A stretch of DNA of 64,000 nucleotides, taken from NCBI GenBank assembly GCA_021292105.1, contig CM037864.1:12323898-12387897 (forward strand), written 5' to 3'. The number at the start of each line of letters is the position of its first letter. The stretch's first letter is position 1. Below are positions 11,891-21,817 of the stretch, piece after piece. The position numbers and the translations under genes are program-made. Source of the stretch: Anadara kagoshimensis (Eukaryota; Mollusca; Bivalvia; Arcoida; Arcidae). The notes below the pieces were generated by a model, which saw only the letters and a list, made by a program, of their open reading frames with translations, had not been told where the DNA came from and ran no database searches.

Positions 11891-12111
11891 ATATTGATGT
11901 TATGGTGTTTTAGACATTTTTTTTAAAATAACGGTTTTGATGATGCCCGAAACTTTTCAGGTTTACTGGTCCTTCCAAATAAGGCCACTGTCAAATAGAC
12001 CTGTGTTAGTGTCGAATCCAAATAGTCCACAATATAAAATCCTACATTGAACACTTAGAGTAAATTAGCTTTGATCTATATTTAGTAAGTTTTATATTCA
12101 AGGTTACTCAC

Positions 12112-13758
12112 CTCCATTAAAAACTTCTTTTGTCACCACCAAATCAGGTGAATCTTTAACTGCATTACTGAAGTTAGTGCTACCATGTGAAACGGAGCAG
12201 GATTCTACAGTTGTTACAGAATGAACAATGTTGGTGTCACCATTAGCTTCATCAGGTAGTTCAGTTTTAATCTCCACTTTATTGTCATTCTGACAAAGTC
12301 TTTCCTTATTTTCTTCATTACAATTTTTCTTACTAGATTTTTCATTCAATTCATTCATTTTTCTTTTGTTGGTCCCTCCTGAGTTTGTATCTTGAATTTT
12401 ATCTAGTATTTGTTGGTTAAGTATAGGAACCAGTATTTTTGTATTTTCACCATGTTTGTTCCCCTGTCCAAAAGTTGCTTCTACTATGTGCTGTGGCTGA
12501 ATAAGAAATCTAGGCATTGTCTTACCAGTAATTCCATTCTGTGGATGCAAAGTCATGACTGTGTTTTGATTAAGTAGGGCTGGATTAGTTTGGAATGTTG
12601 CTTGTGGAGTGATCTGTAGAAGCTGAGGATTCATATTCACCACATTGGAATTTGGTTTGTTACTTATCTGAGAATGGGTGTATACTACACTGGGTTTGTT
12701 ACTTATCTGAGAATGGGTGTTTACAACACTGGAACTGTTACTTATTTGAGAAGGGGTGTTTATGTCACTGGGACTGTTACTTATTTGAGAATAGGTATTT
12801 ATTTCACTGGAATTGCTACTTATCTGAGAACTGGTGCTTACTACATTAGAACTAGTGTTTATAGAATTTAAAGTTACAGAATTTTTATTTTCATTCAAAA
12901 TAATAGATGGACTATCTAAAGATCTTTGTGCAGGCTGTGGAATTAGATTTGTGGGAATACTGTCGGTTTTTCTACAACTGGAACATTCATTTTTAGTCAC
13001 TAATGATGTTGGTGAATTATTCAGATTTTCTGATGACTTTTTTGGAATTATCTGAAGAAATACAGGAGTTTCAGTGACAGAATTTGAATCCTCTTCCTGC
13101 TTCTGAAGTATAAATGGATGAATTCCTTTTGGAGCTGCCTGAAAAAGAACCTCTGGACTCTTGTTGCTATCCGTCATGGGAACTTTTAAAGCAAACATTT
13201 TTGGAGACAAGTATCCACCTGGTGGAAGAGCTTTAATAAAGTTCTGTGGATTTTCCAAACTCTTGTCCTTATTATTAGAACTCATACCGGTTTCAAGCAT
13301 ATTTGCCTCTTGGTCACTGGTGTCTGTATTGTTAGGGTCCACACTTTTGCCTACAAGGTCTTGGAGGCTACAAATATTTTCTATCTGAACACCAGTGCCT
13401 GAAATGTTGCCATCTTGTTGACCCTGATCACCAACTTGTACCGAATGACTAGTTGATTTAGGTTTATTTTCTGCATCACCATGACAACCATACTGTGATT
13501 TTACTGGCAAGATTTTCAGGAATGTTGGAGTAGTTGTACAATAATAATAGGCTGTGATTTACTGTTTTTCGGTAAAGACTGCACCTCGTCGTTAAGGAGA
13601 TTTATTGCTCTTTTTATTTCCTGTTGCCGTGGATTGGAATTCATCTTCAATAATTCGCTGTTTAACAAGTCTAGTGCGTTTTTCAGTTCCTTGTCTCTGG
13701 TATCTTTTGATTTGATCTTTTGAGTCTTTGACATGGTGATCGTCGGCAAATTTACAAT
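12112..13758 (-). CDS. Crypton-derived/zinc-finger gene, exon 4 (S/N/Q-rich, one frame break)
   Basis: The exon opens after a TAATTTAG acceptor in phase 0 and reads IVNLPTITMSKTQKIKSKD, followed by a possible helical segment (ALDLLNSELLKM, AINLLNDEVQSL). Between about 13525 and 13550 the frame must change by one base: frame 1 ends at TGA after QLLQHS, while frame 2 continues TPTFLKILPVKS, which resembles TPVFLQIIPKKS further on and so looks genuinely coding. The remaining 460 or so residues are low-complexity S/N/T/Q-rich with roughly 14-residue repeats (SQISN cores) at 12640-12860 and a basic patch (TNKRKMNELNEKSSKKN). The exon ends GGAG|GTGAGT in phase 1. Confidence 0.75.
12640..12860 (-). 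repeat. In-frame ~42 bp minisatellite in exon 4
   Basis: Five to six tandem units of about 14 codons, each with a SQISN-type core (THSQISNKPSVV, TPSQISNSSSVV, TYSQISNSPSDI). It keeps the reading frame. Confidence 0.75.
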
Positions 13759-13844
13759 CTAAATTATATAACAAATGTAAACATTACCATAACACCATTC
13801 AATTTGTAACAAAATATTGACAAAAAATATGAGTTGAGCTGAGT

Positions 13845-14150
13845 TGAATAATGGTGTTTAAAGTTCCAGTCAAGAATATTTCACTTATACTGAGACCTCA
13901 CCAATATAGGCGAAGTTGCAGAATTTTGCATGTGCATTGCACTGATGTATGATACAACATGCCCACCATGACAAGGGACCTCGTTTATTTTAAGTTCCCA
14001 TCTGAAAGAACTATGCAGAGTGTTTGGTGAAAAAACAGTCTGACTGTCACTACCCACTTTTATGTCTTGGGTCAGACCCGGTCGGGGTTTGAACAATTGA
14101 CATCCCACTTATGGAGCGAGCACTCTACCAACTAAGCTACTAGAGTGCTA
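13845..14150 (-). mobile_element. SINE-1 copy
   Basis: Reverse-oriented: the tail complement (ATGGTGTTTAAAGTTCCAGT) is at the left, and the tRNA-like head complement (ACTCTACCAACTAAGCTACT) at the right near 14128-14148. Confidence 0.8.
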
Positions 14151-14229
14151 GCTTTAAGTGGGAGATTGTTTGTTTGGACAAAAAAAAAGCAAATGGGATG
14201 AACATTATTGCAATGAAGGCAAACTTAGA

Positions 14230-14345
14230 AATGGAGTGAAGTAATGGTGTTTTATACCAAGTCAAGAGTATTTCATTTATAGTGAGGCAGTCACTTCTGG
14301 GATGGTGAAGGAAACCAGAGTGCCCCCAAAAAATCGCCAACTTTT
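14230..14345 (-). mobile_element. SINE tail fragment, second body type
   Basis: GTAATGGTGTTTTATACC followed by GAGGCAGTCACTTCTGGGAT and GAAACCAGAGTGCCCCC. The same body (cf. 19640, 47260, 51340) differs from the standard SINE-1 middle. Confidence 0.5.
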
Positions 14346-14416
14346 AGTAAGGTGAACCTTGCTGGTTCGAAAATGTTGGTGGTATGTATTCGAAATCACC
14401 TTGAAATGTTGTATAT

Positions 14417-14593
14417 TCAGTCAAACCTGTGTGTAAAGGGAATGTGTAAAAGTGGCCTTTATGGACAGGTGGTCTTTGTATACAGGTTCAAATAATATGA
14501 ATATACTATTAAACAATTGGGATACAATTCTACTGGCCTTTATAAACATGTGGCCCTTATATAGAGGTAACCTTTAAGTCAGGTTGGACTGTA
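14417..14593. mobile_element. MITE-B copy 2
   Basis: Ends CAGTCAAACCTGTGTGTAAA and TTAAGTCAGGTTGGACTG; interior AATTGGGATACAATTCTACT as in the family. Confidence 0.8.
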
Positions 14594-14756
14594 TGTATAT
14601 TGAACTTTAAGATTCTATCTTAAACCTCTTGGTAGATATAGCCCCATCAATGTGAACAGATGGAATGAGGATGGATGGACAGAACAATTTTACTGACAGT
14701 TCTAGTTGCTAGTAGCTAGTGTAGTAACTATTAGGAAATCTAGAGAGAACAAAACT

Positions 14757-14936
14757 ACAGTCAAACCTGTGTTAAAGACCACCTCTATAAAAAGGTCACC
14801 TGCTTATAAAGGCTGGTAGAAATTTATCCTAATTTACTTTTCATTCATGTTTTTTAACCTGTATGTAAGGGCCACTTGCCTATAAAAACCATTTTTACAA
14901 GTTCCCTTTGGTGGCCTTTATAGACAGGTTTGTCTA
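14757..14936. mobile_element. MITE-B copy 3 (opposite orientation)
   Basis: Ends ACAGTCAAACCTGTGTTAAA and TTTATAGACAGGTTTGTC; the interior is reversed relative to copy 2. Confidence 0.8.
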
Positions 14937-15340
14937 GTTTCATGTCAACTGGAAATTGATTAATTTCTTATTTCTGTTAAGTAACCCCAATATGGAGAAA
15001 GAAAATTGTAAATTTTGTGTAGATTTTTAATGGGACAAATACAAATAAATAATAATTTGCAATGCCAATGTAAACAGCATTCATATCGTTCAACCTAGTT
15101 TGGAGAAAGAGAAATTGCAAATATTTTACAGACTTTTAGTGGGATGGGTACAATTAAAAATTCATTTACTTGCATCAGCTGAGTCATTGCCAATAATCCA
15201 GTTTTTAGCTCCAATGCAGCCTTGTGGGATTTGGTAAAAGGCATCCCAATTTTTAAACTTAAGCACATATTATAAACTACTCAGGCCCTAAGGCCTCTCG
15301 CATAGGTGAGCTAAAAATTAAACCTAGATGCAATGGTATG

Positions 15341-15523
15341 TACAGTCCAACCTGCCGTAGAGGCCAACTCTATAAAAGGACCACCTGTTGATAAAGGCCA
15401 GTAGAATAGTATCTCAATTGTTATTTATCCATATCTTTTAAACCTGTATATAAAGGTCACCTGTCCATAAAGGCCACTTTTACTTGTTCCCTTGGGTGAC
15501 CTTTATAGACAGGTTTGACTGTA
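15341..15523. mobile_element. MITE-B copy 4, abutting an exon
   Basis: Ends TACAGTCCAACCTGCC and GACAGGTTTGACTGTA. On the minus strand it begins about 15 bases after the donor of exon 3 at 15539-15538. Confidence 0.8.
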
Positions 15524-15539
15524 CTTAGATTATACTTAC

Positions 15540-16353
15540 TGGAATATGCTTTGGTTTTGGTATAATCATTCTTTGTCCATTCTCATCAACAGTTTCAATA
15601 TGAGTTTCAAATTTTTCCTCTGAAGGAGATAAATAAGCACTATTGTTGGAATTTGAGGTTGATGGTATAATCTGTTGTCCAATCTGACCTTGACCTTGAT
15701 CTTGAGGTGCAATGACAATTTTCATCTGACCAGGTGCAGATAAGGTTGCAGTTTCTGCACCTTTAGGCAAGTTTCCATCTTGGCCCTGGGGAACAGAGAC
15801 TGCTGGGGATACAGTGTTTGGTAGAAAATGTGTTTTTTGTCCAATTTGACCTTGACCTTGAGATACTATGACAATTTTCTTCTGACCTGGCACAGATAGT
15901 GTTGTACTTTTAACAACTTTTGGCTTGTTTCCATCTTGACCCTGGGGTCCAGACACTATTGGCAACACAGTATTTGGCAAAATATTTGATTGATCTTGGC
16001 CTTGAAAATTCATGCTTGATACTTCCTGGGTGATGTGTCCAGGTCCTGAATAAACTGGTCCTTTTGGTCTAATTGTGAGAACCTGTGGTCCTATTCCTTG
16101 CGAGGGATTTAAAGTGCCTTTTTTGACCATAAACTGCAGTGGCCGAACTTACTGATTGATTCATTATTTGACCTTGACCTGCTGGTGGCTTTCTAAGAAA
16201 AATAATCTGTTGTGGATTGTTTTGAACTTGATTATTTGCTCGAAATGCAGTTGTGCATGAATTGATGGCTGGTGTTACACTTCGTTGTACATTTTGACCT
16301 TCACCTTGTCGAATGATAATGGTTTTACATGCAGCAGCCTCATAATCCAAACT
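15540..16353 (-). CDS. Crypton-derived/zinc-finger gene, exon 3 (Q/G-rich, one frame break)
   Basis: The acceptor AAATTTCAG leads into SLDYEAAACKTIIIRQG in phase 0. The exon encodes a Gln/Gly/Pro-rich region with recurring QGQ, IVI and FLRKPP-like hydrophobic snippets and no recognised fold. The first frame ends at a stop near 16069, whereas the second frame is open from 16130 down to the donor CCA|GTAAGT at 15539. The shift maps to the six-base homopolymer at 16119-16124: one base fewer there would join both frames. No usable intron exists; a GTAAGT...GCAG pair only 19 nt long is present but too short for metazoan splicing. The exon ends in phase 0. Confidence 0.75.
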
Positions 16354-16390
16354 CTGAAATTTACAAGGAAATCATTAAGTGAGTCATTTA

Positions 16391-16814
16391 AGAAATGACA
16401 TCCTGCTCATAGTATTTCAAGGGGTAATGAAAGATAGTGTGGTGCATGCCAAATTCGATGAAAGGCAAAGCCCTTCATTTTGAATTTGGCACGTGCCACA
16501 CTATATTTCATTACCCCTTGAAATACCATGAGCAGAAATGTCATTTCTTATATTTACAATTCTTTCTTTTAATAAATATTTTGTACCTTGGCGCTATTTT
16601 TTCCATATCTGCTCGTGTGATATAGGGTTTTTAGCCATGCGAGACCGGCGTATCTCACATGATCACATGACCCCATGTGCGGGACATGACGTAATATTGC
16701 GGGAAAATTGATACACATCAAGGGTCATGACCCCTATTGTCTTTCAATGGGAATTGAAATACAATTGCTTCTGTATGTTTCATCGAAGAGAGATACAGTC
16801 ATATTGTAAATACT
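16391..16814 (+). mobile_element. Long-hairpin element, copy C
   Basis: Arms of about 75 bp (16391-16464 and 16471-16550; TTTCAAGGGGTAATGAAA and its complement) with a loop of about six bases. They are followed by about 265 bp bounded by TATTTACAAT and ATTGTAAATA, containing GATCACATGACC and TGACGTAA. It lies 38 bp upstream of the exon 3 acceptor, inside intron 2. Confidence 0.6.
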
Positions 16815-17079
16815 TGCTGATGATTGATTATAATGCATGATTAATTGATAGATTGTTTTCAGAACTTGATTAAAGTATTGACAAAATCAACTAGAACTGT
16901 CTCTTGAGAGCCAAATACTCTCCCACTCCAACATCCTCAAGGGTTTAATGTTTTTCAGCAACCTTGACCTTTCCAATATGACCTTGGTTAAAGGTCATAA
17001 ATATGGCCCAAAGTTTTTTCAAGGCCTGAGCCAGGATGACCCCACCCACCGCATTACTGAATTGAACATATACATTGAT

Positions 17080-17135
17080 TGATTGACTGATTTGGGTTTT
17101 ACATCACAGTCAAGAATATTTCACTTATATAGAAT
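17080..17135. mobile_element. SINE-1 tail fragment
   Basis: GATTTGGGTTTTACATCACA and GTCAAGAATATTTCACTTAT match the complement of the SINE-1 tail. Confidence 0.5.
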
Positions 17136-17156
17136 AGAAATGTTGAAAGTATATAT

Positions 17157-17158
<2 letters not shown>

Positions 17159-17190
<32 letters not shown>
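17159..17190. repeat. (GA)n microsatellite
   Basis: About 15 uninterrupted GA dinucleotides. Confidence 0.95.
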
Positions 17191-17192
<2 letters not shown>

Positions 17193-17647
17193 ACTGACAG
17201 TCAGTTTTTAGGACGATAAACAAACTTTAGATCACTCTGCTACTGAGGGTCCTTCTTCATTAATTAAAAATAAAAGCAACTTTTTTAATTAAATTAGAAA
17301 ACTAGAGTGTCTACTTAGAACTACCTAAAAAAACAAATTTTTCAAATACATGATTAAATTAATGATACATCTTACAGTCATATATAAACATGACACTCTT
17401 TATGAGATTAAATTTAAAGTGCAGGCAATCCAGTTAAATCTGAAACACAGTAAAACCTTGTTATAATGGCCCTCGATAACTTTGCCTCCATGCCTATTGC
17501 CTCAGTATTTTAAAGTCCCACAATGTTTTTTCTTTATATTTCTCCCTTGATTTATGGCTCAAATCCATTGATAATGTCAAAATTAGACTAAACAAATAGA
17601 AGCAATGAGTTGAGGTTTTGACTGTACACAACACATACATATTATTT

Positions 17648-18078
17648 ACACAGTGTGTATGTACAACTCTCAGTATCAGGTCGAGTCCTTTTTTGGTAGC
17701 CGTATCACTACGAGTCGCGCTTGCGCGATGAGTAGTGATACAGATACGAAAAAAGGACGAGACCTGATACGAAGAGTTGTACATACACACTGTGTATATG
17801 ATATTTTTATCTAACATTTCCAATTAGGTTATTTAAAATAATGAAAAAACAATACTTTATGCGAAAAAATTACATTTTACCACAGAAAACCACTGAACTA
17901 TGTTATGGCCGACAAATCCAAGACTCCCTGATGACGTAACAATGAGAAAGTGCACGTGCGCTTTACCGCCAATGTTGTATCACCACAGTGTGGTGATACA
18001 AGATTCTGTATCATGCGTGTTCGATAAAACTTGTATTTCGTCAAATCAGATAGAAACACTAGTCTAATGTTAGATAAA
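17648..18078 (+). mobile_element. Long-hairpin element, copy B
   Basis: Arms of about 68 bp (17648-17716 and 17731-17799; ACACAGTGTGTATGTACAAC with complement) enclose a GC-rich loop. They are followed by about 270 bp bounded by TTATCTAACATT and AATGTTAGATAA. Inside are TGACGTAA and a stem CACCACAGTGTGGTG next to GATACA, the counterpart of the GATACA stem in copy A. Confidence 0.65.
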
Positions 18079-18185
18079 AGGGGAGGCTTAACATTACAAT
18101 CAAGAATATGAAATTCACCATACATAGATTTGTATTATTATTGTGTATGGTAATGTGCAATAACGAACTTGCACCAAATGGGTTG

Positions 18186-18280
18186 TGCTGGCTAGCTTAG
18201 TGGTTAAGCTGTCAGCCTTCAAAACCAAAGGTGTCTCATCAATGAGGTGATGCTAAACAAAATTCAACCAACCAACTAGG
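18186..18280 (+). mobile_element. SINE-2 copy, internally deleted
   Basis: Head GTGGTTAAGCTGTCAGCC and GGTGTCTCATC pass directly into the SINE-2 tail GATGCTAAACAAAATTCAAC and CAACCAACT; the body is missing. Confidence 0.5.
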
Positions 18281-18484
18281 CCAAATTATCTGCCTTAATA
18301 ATGGCAATGTTATTTTTTCATATTGTTACCTAAAATAACATACCATCGTTCAGGCATATAATTGGACCTACCAACCAACCAAATGACCTTATCATTTGGA
18401 AAGAACTCAAATACTGATGTATACTGGTACAAGAACTTAAACATAGGATGAGATAGAGTTGTTCCCCTTTATACTCCTGTGCTT

Positions 18485-18775
18485 GAGTGTGAATGGGGTT
18501 TTATGTCCCAGTCATGAATATGTCACTTATATTTAGACATCACCAGCTATAGGCAAAGTGACAGAAATTTTACCTTTATAGTGTGCTCGCAGCAATGTGC
18601 AGGGAGGGTCCTTTTATGTGTCCAACTTACATGACTTTCATTTCTAAATGCCAAGTGCTTGGTGAAAGACCAGTCACTGCCTATTTTCCAATAGTCTTGG
18701 TCAGACCCTGGCTGGGGTTCCAACCTGAGACCTCCCACATATGGAGCGAGCACTCTATCAGCTGAGCTACAATAG
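18485..18775 (-). mobile_element. SINE-1 copy
   Basis: Tail complement GTTTTATGTCCCAGTCATGA at the left, head complement CTCTATCAGCTGAGCTAC at the right. Confidence 0.8.
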
Positions 18776-18810
18776 TGTTTTTTTCACTGATGAGATTAAA
18801 AAATGCATAC

Positions 18811-19247
18811 CTGAGGTTCTTTTTTGATGGTCCTTGAAATATTGACATTAGGCAAAGTACCAGGCACTGGACGTAACTGCTTCAGACTTTGGTGAAGTAC
18901 ATAGGCCATCTTACTTCTTTGAATGTCTGTGAATCTTTTAGTACTGTTGTAGCATCTCTCATTGACATAGGCCATTATATCATGATACTGCATCCCATTC
19001 CTCTTCAAATTATCAATGGATGTGGTACGAATGCATTTATTTGCATAAACCTGGGAAAGTCCAGCTTTTTTACTAAACATCCCCATCATGGAACCAAGAG
19101 TATTTTTGCCTAAAGGATGACTGTCATACCATATGTCCTGTCCGTAGGATTTTAAATAATCTTTTGGTCTTTGCCACAAATCCTCCAAGTTTGGTTGTAA
19201 GAGGTTCATGTATTTCTCCAAAGATGATAAAGGACATCTTTCATCAC
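18811..19247 (-). CDS. Crypton-derived/zinc-finger gene, exon 2 (recombinase-like C-terminal half)
   Basis: The acceptor ATTTAAG precedes GT, completing a glycine codon split from exon 1, then DERCPLSSLEKYMNLL. The segment carries DUF3504 landmarks: LWQRPK, WYDSHPLGKNTLGSMM, SKKAGLS and YANKCIRTTSID. The last corresponds to the tyrosine-recombinase HxxR box (NHxxRAT in relatives), but the His is replaced (KCIR), and no later His/Trp-Tyr pair is evident, so catalysis is probably lost. The exon ends GAACCTCAG|GTATGC in phase 0 and continues into exon 3. Confidence 0.85.
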
Positions 19248-19639
19248 CTTAAATTACAGACAAAAAGACTTATTAATTAATAATAACAATGACGTGGCCA
19301 GCAAAAAAGAGTGTGCAAGCCTGGTGCTAGTGTGTTCATGCGAGGAGGGTTCCAGGAGCATGCTACCCTGAAATTTTGAAAACAGCTAAATTTTTTGTTT
19401 TGTTCTTGCTGTATTCTTTTTTTCATGTCCACAGGTTGTCAATACAGGAAGATGTTTGTATATATTGTACATGACAATTGATGGAATGACAAATGATATA
19501 TTGGTTTTTTTAATTATAAAATGTGTAACCACAAGATTATTGGCTTATATGCATGCTACGCCACTGTCGGAGTAAAATGTATACTTATAAATCTATGTTT
19601 TCATGTCTTTTAGACTAGTGGTAAAGTGGAGGTTCAGTT

Positions 19640-19830
19640 TGTGGAGTAATGGTGTTTTATGCCCCAGTCTTTCACTTATACTGATGTGGCAAGTTCTGGG
19701 ATAATGGAGAAAATTGATACGCTTTAAAGAAAAACAATGACCTACAACAATCAAACTGACAAATTTTCTCACACTTGGTCCAGTCCGGAGGAGGATTTAA
19801 ACCTATATACCTAGACAGTAAGAGACATTT
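19640..19830 (-). mobile_element. SINE, second body type
   Basis: AATGGTGTTTTATGCCCCAG, CTGATGTGGCAAGTTCTGGG and TTCTCACACTTGGTCCAGTC. Similar copies are at 14230, 47260 and 51340. Confidence 0.5.
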
Positions 19831-19842
19831 GATTTGTAACCT

Positions 19843-20106
19843 GGCCCCGGTTTCACAATCATTCCTTAGCTAAGATTTTTCTTAACTTAAATTTAACCAA
19901 TTTTGATAATCACTTTTTGGAAACTTGTACTAATGAATATTTTTGTCTAAACTAAATGCAAATGTTTTAATCTAGAAATTATCTTAAAATTGACACCTTA
20001 AATTCCTGAATATCTTGAAAAATAACAAAATTATAAAGATTTGGAATTTTGTAAGATTTAAGTTAAGGAAAATCTTAGCTAAGGAATCATTGTGAAACCG
20101 GGGCCT
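19843..20106. mobile_element. MITE-A copy 2
   Basis: GGCCCCGGTTTCACAATCAT at the left and TCATTGTGAAACCGGGGCC at the right; TIRs of about 50 bp. It lies in intron 1 of the Crypton-derived gene. Confidence 0.85.
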
Positions 20107-20169
20107 GGAGGTTTTGACCACTCAGCCATCAAGGTCTCTTTGTGGTAGGGTAGCTGTCAGTAATGACCA

Positions 20170-20577
20170 GGGGTCAGTTGTTTGAAGCTTGATTAGTTTA
20201 ATCAATTGATTAGTCAAAATTGGCAGGGATGAAGCTTATACTATTTTGAGTTAGGGACCCAGCTCGCTCGAAGTTGTAATACTGGGAGGCATAAAGAGCT
20301 CAAATGTGTAAACAGCTAACCATTAAGGGGCCCAGACTGATTTTAGTAGCCATAGGCCACTGGGCCCATGCTAATCTTCATCCCTGATTGGAGTTTCGCA
20401 TAATTTCAGATCTGTTCTGAAACTAATGTTGAAATTGTTGAAAGTGATTAGAATTCCATCAAACTTAACCATATCATTATAAAACAATCAATTTAATAAT
20501 GCAATTTTGACTTTTTGACTTTTTGAATTTTTGTTAATCATTGATTAAACTAATCAAGATTTGAACAACTGGCCCCA
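20170..20577. mobile_element. TIR element with GTTTGAAGCTTGATTAG ends
   Basis: Left GGTCAGTTGTTTGAAGCTTG and right AAGATTTGAACAACTGGCCCC are inverted, extending inward over TTAGTTTAATCAATTGATT. About 408 bp, non-coding. Confidence 0.7.
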
Positions 20578-20630
20578 GGTGTGCTAGAACATTATACCTG
20601 AGGGTGTAATTTTATATATAATATTTGTAA

Positions 20631-20781
20631 GTACAGTCAAACCTGTCTGTAAAGGCCACCCAAGGGAACTAGTAAAAGTGGCCTTTGATATGAATAAAGA
20701 AAAATTGGGATACAATTCTACTGGCCTTTATAAGCAGGTGGTCCTTATATAGAGGTGGCCTATGAGGCAGGTTCGACTGTA
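20631..20781. mobile_element. MITE-B copy 5
   Basis: Ends TACAGTCAAACCTGTCTG and AGGCAGGTTCGACTGTA. Confidence 0.8.
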
Positions 20782-21071
20782 TTTATCATTAAACTAACAA
20801 AAAGTTGAATCCATTTTTACAAATACCTAGCTAATTTCCTGAAGGATTAAATTTCAATATCAATTGGGCCATACAGAATAATTTTGTTGAGATTTAAATT
20901 TTTTGGATTAAAATTAAAATTATTGAATTTAAATTATCAAAATTATTTTAGAACTAGTATTTTGCATTTTTTAAAAAAGAAAAAGTTTTAAACATTTTTT
21001 GTTCTTATAATAATAAAATAATTAAGAACATGTGATTTATAATATAACTATCAACATAATATTAATTTAGG

Positions 21072-21197
21072 TATAATTTTAATTTATAGAATTTTTCACT
21101 TAAAATTTTGTTTGTATGGTCACTTTTACTTGCATTAAACTTTGACCATACAAACAAAATTTTACATGAAAATTTCAATAAATAAAAATTATACCCA
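21072..21197. repeat. Near-perfect palindrome
   Basis: TATAATTTTAATTTATAGAA through AAATTTTGTTTGTATGGTCA is mirrored by TGACCATACAAACAAAATTT and on to AATTATACC, with a loop of about 20 bases. Probably a small foldback element. Confidence 0.7.
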
Positions 21198-21400
21198 AAA
21201 TATTTTATTTAAGTTTTTAATTTCTTATAAGAAAATAAAACACATATAACAAAATTTAAAATATTTAAAAAAAAATTACAAATTTTAATAAAAATTATTC
21301 CCCAAGTTAAAAAAAAAAAAAAAAAAAATATATACTAGTATCTAGATATTTTAAAGATTTCAAAGATAAGCAAACAACAGCAGTAACATAATTATACAAT

Positions 21401-21562
21401 GCAGCCAAACCTGCCTTAAAGACCACCTCTATAAACGGATGCCCACCTTTAAAGGCCAGTAACTTTGCCCTTTAATCATGCTATTTGAACCTGTATATAT
21501 AAGGACAATCTGCCAATCTAGGTCACTTTCACTGGTACCATTGTGTGGCACTTATAGACTGT
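21401..21562. mobile_element. MITE-B copy 6
   Basis: Ends GCAGCCAAACCTGCC and CACTTATAGACTGTA; somewhat decayed. Confidence 0.65.
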
Positions 21563-21629
21563 ATTAATAATAATAATAATATCACAAATTAAAACCTTGA
21601 ATTTAAATAATTCAATACACCAAGTTTTC

Positions 21630-21630
21630 A

Positions 21631-21665
<35 letters not shown>

Positions 21666-21668
21666 ATT
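21630..21668. repeat. (AAAT)n microsatellite
   Basis: About nine AAAT units. A pure A run lies nearby at about 21310-21328. Confidence 0.9.
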
Positions 21669-21817
21669 AAAAAAATACAGGCTCAGATCCTGGAATTAAA
21701 ATCAATTTAATACACTTAATACACTAAAGTTTTTTATTTAAAAAAGATAAATAAAATAAAAATAAGGAATAACTTAAAATATCCAAATTAAAATTTTAAA
21801 ACAATTTTAAAATTTAC

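Larger units (their letters stand above)
10614..12111. other. Intron 4 of the Crypton-derived gene
   Basis: About 1.5 kb from GTGAGT to TTTCAG on the minus strand. It contains a dispersed-repeat copy (10885-11035), a roughly 110 bp direct duplication (11130-11290, CATTACCTGACACTGCTCAT repeated) and a GACGGAC-type repeat (11700-11890). Confidence 0.65.

Noticed and set aside
16130-16155. 19 nt ultra-short intron (GTAAGT...GCAG) in exon 3
   Set aside because: It restores frame but is far below the minimum metazoan intron length; a homopolymer indel is simpler.
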